This document shows, one piece after another, positions 24,700 through 32,678 of a stretch of DNA of 64,000 bases. Positions within the stretch are counted from its first letter, which is position 1. Every line of letters starts with the position of its first letter. The DNA lies in NCBI GenBank assembly GCA_945957605.1, contig CAMFLR010000016.1:62001-126000 (forward strand), given 5' to 3'. The stretch comes from an uncultured Isosphaeraceae bacterium (GTDB lineage: Bacteria > Planctomycetota > Planctomycetia > Isosphaerales > Isosphaeraceae). A program made the translations under genes and the position numbers. The notes beneath the pieces were generated by a model. The model did no database searches and had not been told where the DNA came from. It was given only the letters and a program-made list of their open reading frames with translations.

Positions 24700-25033
24700 G
24701 ATTGAAGTTCACCAATGAGACGACTCGGCAGATCGCATCAGTGCACCGCGATCGGTTATCGACCTGTAGCACCATTCTTGTTCTGCATCGATGCAAAACG
24801 GAAAATGCACTTAGCTTTCTAATCAGCACCATTAACGCATCTAAGATCTCTTGTGCTTTTGTTTCAAAGCTAATTGCCAACAGCGGTTGCCTTTCTGAAA
24901 TCCGTTCGCTTGCGACGCTCGGGCAACCGTCGTAGGATAGAGAATTCAAACTCGTCCTGTGAATCAATTGCGAAGCCCTCTCGCTTCGACCTGACCTGTC
25001 ACTACCGGCTATCAGCCGATTCTTGAGGTAATC
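24700..25033. other. intergenic stretch without recognisable gene
   Basis: 334 bases between the RNase III gene and the membrane protein gene at 25,034. It is AT-richer than the flanks and has no convincing reading frame, hairpin with T-run, or repeat that I can see. The GAGG at its end is the ribosome site for the next gene, so a promoter must lie inside if that gene is separately transcribed. Confidence 0.5.
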
Positions 25034-26314
25034 GTGCGTACGACCTTGGTGGCCGACCTAGGTGTCGGTCCCGAGGTGTGGTTGTTCCTGACGATCCTCG
25101 GTTGCTTGACGATCTTCTTCAAGTTCAGCCGGTTCTGGAGCATTCGCAACCTCGATATCTTGCTGCTTTTCGCCTTGGTCCCCGGCATGATGATGCTCGT
25201 GGGACAGGTCAACGCTCAGCCCTGGACCGCCTACCTCTTTCTCTTCATGGGGACGTTTCTCTGGCTTGGCCGCTGCTTGATCGACCTCGGTCTCACGCGT
25301 CGGCCACTGCTCGAGCCGAACCTGAACGCTGCAGGACTCGCGTGTCTATCGATCGGCGTGCTCGCGCTTTTTGTAGGCGAAACCGTAAGTCTTTCCGTCC
25401 GTGAGGGATCGGCGCGTAACCCAGCCGATACCAAACCGGAAAAGACCAATCAGGAGCCTGGCCCGGCACTGGCAGCCCCTTCAGCTCCCGTCACGAAAAT
25501 CATCGAAAACGCGCCGATCGAGCCCACGCTCAAAAGCAATCCCCATCAAGCACTTGCGCGCATAATCGCGTGCATCGCGCAGCTGGGTCTCGTCGTCGGC
25601 CTGGTCATCGTCGGTTGGACCCACTTCGAGAGGCCGATCTCGGGTCTAGCCGTCGCAACCTGCTATCTGCTCTTGCCTTACTCCCGATTTGCCCTGGTCG
25701 ATAGCGCGCAACTTCTTCCCGCCGCGCTCATCGTCACCGCCTTGGTGTTTTACAAGAAGCCAATCGTCGCCGGGTTGCTCATTGGGTTTTCCGCCGCCTG
25801 GATGCCTGCAAGTATCGGTCTCGTCCCACTTTGGACCGGCTTCTATCGCGGACGAGGCGCGCTCAAGTTCGGCGCGGTCGCGGGCGGGATGCTGCTCGCG
25901 AGCATTCTCGTGGGAATCTTTGTTCCGGGTACATCCAACTGGGCGATCGCCCTCGGCGCGCGAACCCTCTCCGAAGCTGGCTTTTGGCCCAACTCCGAAC
26001 CGCCCGAGTCGCACAGTTTCTGGTCTGGAATCGATATGAGCTATCGGCTTCCAGTTTGGATTGGCTATCTTGCGCTGGTTGCCTCAACTACCTTCTGGCC
26101 GGCCGAGAAGAACCTCGGGCAGCTCATCTCGACGTCCGCCGCGCTCCTTTTGGCGAGTCAGTTCTGGTATCTAGCGGCGGGGGGTACACTGGTCCTGCTC
26201 TACCTCCCGCTCGTCATCCTCATGATGTTCCGCCCGAACTTGGCGCACCGCCGTGGGCTCATTCCGCGCATGCGCGCACGCGAGACCGATTCCTCGGTCG
26301 TCGCGAGCGCTTAG
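25034..26314 (+). CDS. polytopic membrane protein of unknown function
   Basis: A 426-residue protein with a GTG start seven bases after GAGG. About nine hydrophobic segments are visible, in two blocks separated by a polar, Pro/Ala-rich loop at about 125-175 ('DTKPEKTNQEPGPALAAPSAP'). The pattern 'VWLFLTILGCLTIFFKFSRFWSIRNLDILLLFALVPGMMML' at the N-terminus, and the later 'LLPYSRFALVDSAQLLPAALIVTALVFYKKPIVAGLLIGFSAAW' block, resemble membrane glycosyltransferases of the GT-C type, but no catalytic Asp motif is clear. Function unassigned. Confidence 0.85.
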   Translation: MRTTLVADLGVGPEVWLFLTILGCLTIFFKFSRFWSIRNLDILLLFALVPGMMMLVGQVNAQPWTAYLFLFMGTFLWLGRCLIDLGLTRRPLLEPNLNAAGLACLSIGVLALFVGETVSLSVREGSARNPADTKPEKTNQEPGPALAAPSAPVTKIIENAPIEPTLKSNPHQALARIIACIAQLGLVVGLVIVGWTHFERPISGLAVATCYLLLPYSRFALVDSAQLLPAALIVTALVFYKKPIVAGLLIGFSAAWMPASIGLVPLWTGFYRGRGALKFGAVAGGMLLASILVGIFVPGTSNWAIALGARTLSEAGFWPNSEPPESHSFWSGIDMSYRLPVWIGYLALVASTTFWPAEKNLGQLISTSAALLLASQFWYLAAGGTLVLLYLPLVILMMFRPNLAHRRGLIPRMRARETDSSVVASA

Positions 26315-26333
26315 CGTTAGACTTCCTGATCCA

Positions 26334-26714
26334 TCAGAGCCGGTCGGGCTGTTCGCCGACGGCCAGAATGCTGCATGCCTGAACTGCATTCAGGCCAAGC
26401 GTTTCGGCCTTGGCGACGACGTCTTTGGTTGCGGTTCCGGGGTTAAGCCAAACCTCGCCCGATTCCTTGCGCGCGACCTGGTCGAGAATCTCGAGAACGA
26501 TGGCGGGGGGGACGTACAGCGAGATCATGTCGAGTCGCTGAAGCGGAACGGCGTCGAGACTGGCGTAGGTCTTGAGACCTTCGATTTCCCCTTCCTTGAG
26601 GTTGATCGGGTAAACGTCGTAACCCGCGTTCTTATACGCACGAACGGCTTTGTTGCCGAACTTCTTGCGATTGGTGCTGGCACCGACGATCGCGATTGTG
26701 GGGCGCGATGACAT
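26334..26714 (-). CDS. CoA-binding domain protein (YccU-like)
   Basis: A 126-residue single-domain Rossmann protein of the CoA_binding type: 'TIAIVGASTNRKKFGNKAVRAYKNAGYDVYPINLKEGEIEGLKTYASLDAVP' and 'ISLYVPPAIVLEILDQVARKESGEVWLNPG'. Relatives are small cytoplasmic proteins that bind CoA or nucleotides. The enzymatic role is unknown. It converges on the membrane protein gene with a 19-base gap. Confidence 0.9.
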   Translation of the reverse strand: MSSRPTIAIVGASTNRKKFGNKAVRAYKNAGYDVYPINLKEGEIEGLKTYASLDAVPLQRLDMISLYVPPAIVLEILDQVARKESGEVWLNPGTATKDVVAKAETLGLNAVQACSILAVGEQPDRL

Positions 26715-26850
26715 CAGCTCGGATCCTCCCGGCCACGATTCTCAGTCCTTAGATGCGATCTCGGCTCTTGCTCTTGCCTCAACGAGGTGTACGGGACCAC
26801 AATCTGACGACGTTCGGCACCCAACTCGCTGCGCAACCGGAGCCTCTTAA

Positions 26851-27576
26851 ATGATACTCACTTACGAGACAGTCGCCAAGCGTATCGACCACTCGCTGCT
26901 TGGCCCCAACCTCGCCACCGCCGAACTCGAAGCCGGATGCCGCCTGGCCGCGCAGTACGAAGTCGCCAGCGTCTGCATCAAGCCCTACGCCGTCGCCCTC
27001 GCCGCCAAAATCCTTGCGGGGACCGGCGTTGCCGTCGGCACCACAATCGGCTTCCCGCACGGCGGCCATCTCACCGCCACCAAGGTGTTCGAATCAAAGG
27101 CCGCCCTCGCCGACGGCGCAACCGAGCTCGACATGGTCGTGAATATCGGTCAGGTACTCAGCGGCGAGTGGAATGCGGTGCGCGACGATATCGCCGCCAT
27201 TACCGAGACGGCCCACCAGGGCGGCGGACTCGTAAAGGTGATCTTTGAAAACTGCTATTTGAACGACGACCAGAAAGTGAAGCTCTGTGAGATTTGCGGC
27301 GAGGTGAACGCCGACTACGTGAAGACCTCGACCGGCTATGGAACCGGCGGTGCGACTCACGCCGATCTGATTCTGATGCGCAAGGCATCGCCGGCCCACG
27401 TCAAGGTGAAGGCGGCCGGCGGCGTGCGCGACCTCGACGGTGCGATCGAAGTGATCAAGCTCGGCTGCGATCGCATCGGTGCCAGCCGAACTTCAGATAT
27501 TCTCGATCATCTCAAGTCGCGCCTTACCGGCACCGGCGAATTCACCCCGGTTTCACGTGAAACCGGTGGATACTGA
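26851..27576 (+). CDS. deoC: deoxyribose-phosphate aldolase
   Basis: A 241-residue class I aldolase that splits 2-deoxyribose-5-phosphate into glyceraldehyde-3-phosphate and acetaldehyde in nucleoside breakdown. The Schiff-base Lys is in 'YVKTSTGYGTGGAT' (K158), with the proton-relay residues D94 ('TELDMVVNIG') and K187 ('VKVKAAGG'). Length and N-terminal 'KRIDHSLLGPN' are typical. The 3' end of the gene contains a perfect parS-like palindrome (separate entry). It converges on rpiA, another pentose-phosphate gene. Confidence 0.95.
   Translation: MILTYETVAKRIDHSLLGPNLATAELEAGCRLAAQYEVASVCIKPYAVALAAKILAGTGVAVGTTIGFPHGGHLTATKVFESKAALADGATELDMVVNIGQVLSGEWNAVRDDIAAITETAHQGGGLVKVIFENCYLNDDQKVKLCEICGEVNADYVKTSTGYGTGGATHADLILMRKASPAHVKVKAAGGVRDLDGAIEVIKLGCDRIGASRTSDILDHLKSRLTGTGEFTPVSRETGGY
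27549..27564. promoter_or_regulatory. parS-like site, perfect palindrome
   Basis: GGTTTCACGTGAAACC, a perfect 16-base palindrome whose 14-base core GTTTCACGTGAAAC matches the established parS consensus recognised by ParB. It lies inside the last codons of deoC, about 4 kb from parB. parS sites in coding sequence near parAB are common. Confidence 0.75.
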
Positions 27577-27600
27577 CACGTTGATTTGATCAATCGTCTA

Positions 27601-28302
27601 TCAGGCCGGGCTGACCTCGATGAGTTCCGCCCGGTCGTTGTGACCGATGATCACAGCCGACGCCAGGTTGAGAAACAGCCCTGTCTCGAACACGCCAGGG
27701 ATCTGCTTCATCGCGATATCGAGCGCCTGCGGATCGTCGATACCATTCGCAAATCGGCAATCGATGATCTGATTACCGCCGTCGGTAATGTAAGGACCGG
27801 TGCCGTTCTCCGCGGGACGGATGACAGGCGTGCAGCCAAGTTTCGCCAGTGCGTGCGCCGTGTGCACGACACCGAACGGGCTTGCCTCGACCGGAACGGG
27901 GAACCTCTCCCCTAGCCGCTCGACATGCTTGTCCTCACCGACGATGAAGATCCGCCGCCGCGCGGCCGTTGCGACGATCTTCTCGCGCAAGAGCGCGCCA
28001 CCGCGTCCCTTGATCATCTGGTAGTTGGGGTCGACCTCATCGGCGCCATCGATATTGAGGTCGAGCACATCGACCTGATCGAGCTCAAGTATCTTGATCC
28101 CGAACGATCGCCCCAGCTCGGCCGAGGCATCGCTCGTCGGCACGCCGGCAAAGACCAATCCTTCGGTCGCCACGCGCTCGCCGAGGCGCTTGATCATGAT
28201 GGTCGCCGTCGAGCCGGTGCCGAGGCCGATCACCATCCCCGACTGCACAAGGTTCGCCGCGAGAATTGCGGCATGAGTTTTCGCCGGATCAGACCCTGGC
28301 AT
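27601..28302 (-). CDS. rpiA: ribose-5-phosphate isomerase A
   Basis: A 233-residue enzyme interconverting ribose-5-phosphate and ribulose-5-phosphate in the pentose phosphate pathway. Motifs in order: 'GLGTGSTATIMIKRLGE' (substrate loop), 'DVLDLNIDGADEVDP' (catalytic Asp pair), 'KGRGGALLREKIVA' (catalytic Glu and Lys), and 'TDGGNQIIDCRF'. Length is normal. It faces deoC, so a shared sugar-phosphate theme is likely, although the two genes are transcribed towards each other. Confidence 0.95.
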   Translation of the reverse strand: MPGSDPAKTHAAILAANLVQSGMVIGLGTGSTATIMIKRLGERVATEGLVFAGVPTSDASAELGRSFGIKILELDQVDVLDLNIDGADEVDPNYQMIKGRGGALLREKIVATAARRRIFIVGEDKHVERLGERFPVPVEASPFGVVHTAHALAKLGCTPVIRPAENGTGPYITDGGNQIIDCRFANGIDDPQALDIAMKQIPGVFETGLFLNLASAVIIGHNDRAELIEVSPA

Positions 28303-28523
28303 GGCTGAGTTCCGTTGGGGTTGAGAAAGAGGAAAACGCCTGCCGCAGTCATCGCACGAGCGGACATGACCAGCGCCTGATACGTGTCACCACGCGTTGA
28401 TTTCAGGATAGCGGAAACCACACTCCCATCCTAGATATCAGACAGGTTTCCACGAGCCAGATTTGCGGGATGAATCGACAAAGTCGATCGCCATCAACAG
28501 TTGCCCGTCTCAACCCCCGCGAA

Positions 28524-28982
28524 TCACTTCTTAACGCGTTTATAAACGTTCATAGTATGCGAGGTCCCTGCCTTTGACTTGAACTCAGTCGGACGCGCCT
28601 TGCCTTCGAGACAATAGCAAATCCGCATATCATCGCCGTTCTGTTCCAGAATGCCAATGAGTTTGCCCCCCTTCAATTCCCCTTCTGTCACATCGGCATC
28701 CATCCATATCGGTTTCTTGGCGAAATCGAGTTTGAACGTGCCCGCCTGAATCACCTCATCGCCGCGCTTCACCATGAAGGTATTGTCCTTGATCGTCACA
28801 TGCACTTCTCTGGCAACTTCGTCAGGCATCTTCTCGCCTGCCACTTCGCGCGACCAAACATTCCACACACCCTGAATCTTCTTAATGTCAGTCGAAGGCT
28901 CGGCCTTCTCCTCAGCCCATGCCTCGCCAAGCCCCACTACCAGACCAAGCGCGCAGAGCATCAGCACAAATCGTTTCGACAT
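28524..28982 (-). CDS. exported TIGR03067-type protein
   Basis: A 152-residue protein. The ATG at 28982 with GAGG before it gives a clear Sec signal ('KRFVLMLCALGLVVGLGEAWAEE'). The mature part follows the TIGR03067 pattern abundant in planctomycetes: 'KKIQGVWNVWSREVAGEKMP', 'VTIKDNTFMVKRGDEVIQAGTFKLDFAKKPIWMDADVTEG', 'GILEQNGDDMRICYCLEGKARPTEFKSKAGTSH', and a final 'NVYKR'. This is a lipocalin-like beta barrel of unknown ligand. It would lie in the periplasm or on the cell surface. Confidence 0.9.
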   Translation of the reverse strand: MSKRFVLMLCALGLVVGLGEAWAEEKAEPSTDIKKIQGVWNVWSREVAGEKMPDEVAREVHVTIKDNTFMVKRGDEVIQAGTFKLDFAKKPIWMDADVTEGELKGGKLIGILEQNGDDMRICYCLEGKARPTEFKSKAGTSHTMNVYKRVKK

Positions 28983-29129
28983 GAAAACCTCGGCGTTCAG
29001 AAGTTGAATGGCGGAACACATTCACTCGTTGAAATGGCAAACGTTTCGAGCTTAACCGAGCAGTAATTGCCCTACAACGCTCCAACATGCGAACCCAAGC
29101 GATGCAACTCGACTCTCTTGACTTCCTTT

Positions 29130-29149
29130 ATATACGCCGTAATGTATAT
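29130..29149. promoter_or_regulatory. ArsR-type operator and promoter
   Basis: The inverted repeat ATATAC-N8-GTATAT lies two bases before the regulator's first ATG. TTGACT (29118-29123) with TAATGT (29140-29145) 16 bases further on is a good sigma-70-like promoter overlapping the repeat, so a bound ArsR protein would block transcription of its own operon. Predicted initiation falls at or just after the ATG, and there is no ribosome site, so a leaderless transcript is possible. Confidence 0.5.
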
Positions 29150-29151
29150 GC

Positions 29152-29499
29152 ATGATGACGCAACTTGACGTGTTTCAGACTCTCGCCGATCCGACGCGCC
29201 GCAGCATTGTTGAAGCGCTGCAAGGCGGCGAGCGGCAGGTAAACGACATTGTGCAGGTCGCGGGGGTGCACCAATCGGGTGTTTCCCGCCACCTGCGGAT
29301 CTTGCAAGAAGCCGGCTTCGTTTCGATGCGACCGGACGGTCAACGGCGGCTCTACTCGTTGAAGCCGGGCCCCTTCCAGACGCTCGAAACCTGGCTCGCG
29401 CAGTATCGCAACCTATGGGAAGCGCGGCTCGATCGCTTCGGCGACGCGCTCGAAGAAAAACGCAAGGCTCGCAATAACCCCGACACGGAGCAAGGCTGA
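29152..29499 (+). CDS. ArsR-family winged-helix regulator
   Basis: A 115-residue transcription regulator: 'FQTLADPTRRSIVEALQGGERQVNDIVQVAGVHQSGVSRHLRILQEAGFVSMRPDGQRRLYSLKPGP' is a textbook ArsR winged helix. No metal-binding Cys pair is seen, so it is one of the non-metal members usually paired with an AHSA1 protein. Its stop overlaps the next start (TGATG). Two adjacent ATGs (29152 and 29155) are possible starts. Confidence 0.92.
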   Translation: MMTQLDVFQTLADPTRRSIVEALQGGERQVNDIVQVAGVHQSGVSRHLRILQEAGFVSMRPDGQRRLYSLKPGPFQTLETWLAQYRNLWEARLDRFGDALEEKRKARNNPDTEQG

Positions 29500-30011
29500 T
29501 GACCGATTCGTGCAAAACGACCAGTGAGATTGAAACGCGTGCGAACGTCGTTTTCGAACGAACCTATCGCGCCTCGGTCGAAGAAATCTGGGAACTCTGG
29601 ACGACGAAAGACGGCTTTGAATCGTGGTGGGGCCCCGAGCAATTTCGGGCGGACGTCAGCCTGATCGAGCCTCGCAAAGGAGGGGCCCTGCACTACGAGA
29701 TGGCAGCCGACACGCCCGAAATGGTCGAGGCGATGAAGCAGATGGGGCGTCCCCCGTCACACCACACTCGTGCCCATTTCTCCGAGTTCCAGCCTCACGA
29801 CCGCCTGGTGCTGCGACACATCATCGACTTCCTCCCTGGCGTCCACCCCTACGAAAGCACAATCATCGCCGAGTTCTTCGCCGCCGGTGACAACGTGCGA
29901 ATGGTCGTCACCGTTGAACCGATGCACGACGATGAGTTCACGAAGATGTCTGTGATGGGCTTCACGAGCCAGTTGACGAAGCTCGACAAGCGCTTCGAAC
30001 AAAAGGCGTGA
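29499..30011 (+). CDS. AHSA1/SRPBCC-family protein
   Basis: A 170-residue START-like fold protein: 'VVFERTYRASVEEIWELWTTKDGFESWWGPEQFRADV' at the N-terminus and a final helix 'GFTSQLTKLDKRFEQ'. Such proteins bind small hydrophobic molecules in a deep cavity. The translationally coupled ArsR regulator upstream probably controls it and may sense the same ligand. The ligand is unknown. Confidence 0.88.
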   Translation: MTDSCKTTSEIETRANVVFERTYRASVEEIWELWTTKDGFESWWGPEQFRADVSLIEPRKGGALHYEMAADTPEMVEAMKQMGRPPSHHTRAHFSEFQPHDRLVLRHIIDFLPGVHPYESTIIAEFFAAGDNVRMVVTVEPMHDDEFTKMSVMGFTSQLTKLDKRFEQKA

Positions 30012-30022
30012 TCGAATGGCGA

Positions 30023-30059
30023 GACCTCGCCGCGCTAAGCGACCTCTCGCGGCGAGGTC
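30023..30059. terminator. hairpin between convergent genes
   Basis: GACCTCGCCGCG - 13-base loop - CGCGGCGAGGTC, twelve perfect pairs, placed between the stop codons of the AHSA1 gene and the four-helix-bundle gene. It has no T-run, so it may stop transcripts from both sides only partly. Confidence 0.45.
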
Positions 30060-30069
30060 GTGACTGTCA

Positions 30070-30432
30070 TCAAGTCTCGCGATCTTCGAGGCCGTTGATG
30101 AGCCCGGAGAGCATCCGGGCGATTTCTTCGAGGGATGCCTTGAGCTGAGAGTGAACGTCATCAGCAATCAGTTGTCGACGTCGAGCCAGCTCCAAAAGCG
30201 GGACACATTCCTGAACCGAACCACGAGCAATTCCAAAAAAGTTCTTTCGATCCGCCTTGGTAAAGCGTCCATTTCCCTCTGCAATATTAGCGGCCACAGA
30301 AACCGCCGCGCGATTCAACTGACTAGCCAGAAACGCATACCCACGCGGAAACTGCTCCGTCCGAGCGCAGCAGGCATCAGCAAAGTCAACCGCCTTTTGA
30401 TAGACGATCAGCTTCTCAAAAGCGAATGCCAT
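30070..30432 (-). CDS. four-helix-bundle protein (S23/23S rRNA intervening-sequence family)
   Basis: A 120-residue protein with the full family pattern: 'FEKLIVYQKAVDFADACCARTEQFPRGYAFLASQLNRAAVSVAANIAEGNGR', 'DRKNFFGIARGSVQECVPLLELARRR' and a last helix. Members are often encoded in rRNA intervening sequences or alone, and their role is not established. It is not next to an rRNA gene in this window. Confidence 0.92.
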   Translation of the reverse strand: MAFAFEKLIVYQKAVDFADACCARTEQFPRGYAFLASQLNRAAVSVAANIAEGNGRFTKADRKNFFGIARGSVQECVPLLELARRRQLIADDVHSQLKASLEEIARMLSGLINGLEDRET

Positions 30433-30489
30433 TTGCCGGTCTAACTATGTGAGGGGCGAATCGCCCTGAGATCCGCGTCGGATGGTGCG

Positions 30490-30560
30490 CGAAAAAGAAA
30501 GTAGAGAGCAGAAAGTAGACGGAGCTGAGTCGCGTACCCTGCTCTTTCTACTCTCAACTC
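30490..30560. repeat. imperfect purine/pyrimidine inverted repeat
   Basis: A purine-rich tract (AAAGAAAGTAGAGAGCAGAA and following) is mirrored about 40 bases later by CTGCTCTTTCTACTCTC, forming a gapped, imperfect hairpin between the four-helix-bundle gene start and the tRNA-Pro terminator. It has no coding content. Confidence 0.4.
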
Positions 30561-30578
30561 TCTCGACTCAACTGTCTA

Positions 30579-30603
30579 TTTTTTGCGGCTCCGCCGCAAA
30601 AAA
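30579..30603 (-). terminator. intrinsic terminator after tRNA-Pro
   Basis: GCGGC-TCC-GCCGC with six T on one side and six A on the other, immediately after the tRNA-Pro 3' end in the transcribed direction. The flanking A and T runs make it usable in both directions. Confidence 0.75.
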
Positions 30604-30678
30604 TCGGGGCGACCAGATTCGAACTGGTGACCTCCTGCTCCCAAGGCAGGCGCGCTAACCAGGCTGCGCTACGCCCCG
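30604..30678 (-). tRNA. tRNA-Pro (UGG)
   Basis: 75 bases. The acceptor stem CGGGGCG/CGCCCCG has a discriminator A; D arm, variable loop and a T arm with GTTCGAATC are all present. The anticodon loop C-T-TGG-G-A between CCTGC and GCAGG reads proline codons CCN through UGG. CCA is not encoded. Confidence 0.95.
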
Positions 30679-30738
30679 TTACCTGGCAAACCGACCGACA
30701 TCCTACGTCGAGACGTAACCCCGGGTCAAGGCGAGCAT

Positions 30739-31431
30739 TTACACGTCGGCCCCAATCGGCCAGCGAAGTTTCACGTGCAACCCTTCGCTCATGCTCACTT
30801 CCAGCGTGCCACCATGCACTTTCATCACCCGTGAAAGCAGCGGCAACGCGACGGACATCCCCTGCCCGTTCCGCGCATCGAGCAACACTCCGCTCTCCAC
30901 ATGCGGCTCGCGCCACTCAACTTCGTAACGGTCGCCCACACAATCCCAGCTCAGCCGCGCAGGATCCCCAGGCGCTCCGGCCGTCGATCGCCAGTGGATC
31001 AAGGCGTCGATCCCGTTCAACAATTGAGTCGGATCAAAGTAACCCGTTTGCTCCTGCTTCGGCTTCCGCGTTTCCAGTGTCCGACGGTTCAAATCAAACC
31101 ACTCGACCCAGGTATGAAGCCGCTCGCCCATCCACACACTCAAACTCGACCGACACGGCTCGAAAGGCAGGGGACGGCAAAGAAGTTGGACATGTTCGAT
31201 GAGCTGCTCGACGCTGCGGTACGACGCTTCAAGTTCTTCCCATAACCTCACCCTCTCGGCTTGCCAACCGCGACGGCCGAGGTGGAGACCAACCTTGATC
31301 ACAGAGAGCCGATTGCGAGCGTCGTGGAAATAGGTTCGGAGGGTGTCATTGAGTTCGCTCCCTTCCTGGGGTTCCTGAGCAATCCGCAGGAGCGCGCTTG
31401 TGAACGTATCAACACGAAGTCCTTGATCCAT
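30739..31431 (-). CDS. degenerate histidine-kinase-like protein
   Basis: A 230-residue protein. The start at 31431 (MDQGLRVD) avoids a less likely longer form. An H-box-like helix 'TYFHDARNRLSVIKVGLHLG' is followed by an all-helical stretch and a C-terminal remnant of a GHKL ATPase ('ARNGQGMSVALPLLSRVMKVHGGTLEVSMSEGLHVKLRWPI'), where the G2-box Gly pattern is kept but N-box and G1 are not convincing. It has no receiver or membrane part. It may be a histidine phosphotransfer or adaptor protein rather than an active kinase. Confidence 0.75.
   Translation of the reverse strand: MDQGLRVDTFTSALLRIAQEPQEGSELNDTLRTYFHDARNRLSVIKVGLHLGRRGWQAERVRLWEELEASYRSVEQLIEHVQLLCRPLPFEPCRSSLSVWMGERLHTWVEWFDLNRRTLETRKPKQEQTGYFDPTQLLNGIDALIHWRSTAGAPGDPARLSWDCVGDRYEVEWREPHVESGVLLDARNGQGMSVALPLLSRVMKVHGGTLEVSMSEGLHVKLRWPIGADV
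30768..30781. promoter_or_regulatory. parS-like site, one mismatch
   Basis: GTTTCACGTGCAAC, 13 of 14 bases identical to the parS core. It lies in the 3' part of the kinase-like gene, about 1 kb from parB. The half-palindrome GTTTCAC is intact. Confidence 0.5.
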
Positions 31432-31703
31432 TCGTCGGACCCTGATTGTTTGGGGGGACCATGACCTGGCCAATCCTGGCCAGCCGGCTTGGGCGGAAGT
31501 AACGCCGCTGCCATAGCAGATCGCGTGCCCTGGGCGAACGAATCCGTGAACGAAATCGTTAAGTTCGCATGCGAACGGTTACTTGAGGCGAAGATTGACG
31601 CCGTGCCGTCACATCCTGGTTGACGCCGTTCTCCCTCGCACTTCCCCTTTCGTGACTTTGGGTCGAGACCTTTGAGAAGCGCGGTTTCCAGTCGATCGCG
31701 CAT
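31432..31703. other. intergenic stretch without recognisable gene
   Basis: About 270 bases between the kinase-like gene and the parB terminator. A long frame on the minus strand exists but has no family-like composition, no ribosome site and mixed Arg/Ser/Pro content typical of chance frames. I see no RNA gene. Confidence 0.45.
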
Positions 31704-31738
31704 AAAAAAACGCTCGCCCAGGGAACCGGGACGAGCGT
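31704..31738 (-). terminator. intrinsic terminator of the parA-parB operon
   Basis: In the transcribed direction: ACGCTCGTCCCGG - TTCC - CTGGGCGAGCGT followed by seven T. It lies 43 bases after the parB stop codon. This is the strongest terminator in the window. Confidence 0.9.
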
Positions 31739-31781
31739 CTTAAGTAAGTGGCAGTTTTTGACTGTCAGTTCAAAAGCGGGT

Positions 31782-32678
31782 TTACCAGCCGCGAATCAGC
31801 GCGGTGACCCGTTCGAATTCTTCCTGATTATTGAAATCGATCACAATTTGGCCGCGGTCGCGGGCCTTCACGCGGATCAGCACGGGTGTGCCGAACCGTC
31901 CCTTGAGCTGCTCTTCCAGCTCGAGGACATGCGGCGCTTTGCCGCCACCGGGCGTCGAACCGGGATCGGCCTCGTCTTTGCGAACGCGGGTTTTGGCGGG
32001 AGTCGGCTCACCGGTCGCGACCAGCGCCTCGGTCTGGCGGACGGAGAGATTGTCGGCGATCACCCGCTGGCAGGCGCCGAGGATCGAGTCGTGATCGGGC
32101 AGGCCAAGCAGGGCGCGGGCATGGCCCTGGGTGATCTTCTTCGACAGCACCGCCTGCTGCACTTCCTCGGGGAGCTCGAGGAGGCGGATCAGGTTCGAGA
32201 CGGTCGAGCGGTCGAGACCCAGCCGCCCCGCCAACTCTTCCTGCGTACCACCATAGTTATTGAGGTAGTCGCGGAAGGCGATCGCCTTTTCGATTGCGTT
32301 GAGATCCTCGCGCTGGAGGTTCTCGACCATCGCCAGTTCGGCGACGCGCTGATCGTCGAGATCGAACACGCGAACGGGAATCTCATGAAGCTGAGCTTCG
32401 ATGCTCGCCCGCAATCGGCGCTCGCCAGCGATGAGCTGATAGCGCTCATTTACCTGGCGAACGATGACCGGCTGGAGCATGCCGTGCTGGCGGAGCGAGT
32501 CGGCGAGGGCGGAGATTTCGCTCTCGTCGAACTGGCGGCGGGGTTGGAACGGGTTGGGATCGATCTGGTCGACCGCGACGTGCATCAGCTCGGCCACGTC
32601 GAGTGTGGTGGCCTCGAAGCCGCCGTTTTCACGTCCTAGCAAAGCGTCCAGGCCGCGTCCGAGTCGTCGCTTATTCAC
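31782..32678 (-). CDS. parB: chromosome-partitioning protein ParB
   Basis: A 298-residue ParB/Spo0J. The GTG at 32678 overlaps the parA stop and has GGAGG nine bases before it. Order of motifs: N-terminal 'KRRLGRGLDALLGRE' (ParA-interacting), 'DQIDPNPFQPRRQFD', the CTP-binding box 'YQLIAGERRLRAS' with G-E-R-R, 'MVENLQREDLN', the helix-turn-helix 'TQEELAGRLGLDRSTVSNLIRLLELP' for parS binding, and the C-terminal dimer domain. It forms sliding CTP-dependent clamps on DNA loaded at parS. parS-like sites are visible on both sides of this gene. Confidence 0.96.
   Translation of the reverse strand: MNKRRLGRGLDALLGRENGGFEATTLDVAELMHVAVDQIDPNPFQPRRQFDESEISALADSLRQHGMLQPVIVRQVNERYQLIAGERRLRASIEAQLHEIPVRVFDLDDQRVAELAMVENLQREDLNAIEKAIAFRDYLNNYGGTQEELAGRLGLDRSTVSNLIRLLELPEEVQQAVLSKKITQGHARALLGLPDHDSILGACQRVIADNLSVRQTEALVATGEPTPAKTRVRKDEADPGSTPGGGKAPHVLELEEQLKGRFGTPVLIRVKARDRGQIVIDFNNQEEFERVTALIRGW

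Noticed and set aside
31758..32639. 293-codon frame on the plus strand
   Set aside because: Antisense to parB, which has all family motifs. The plus-strand product has no recognisable domain.
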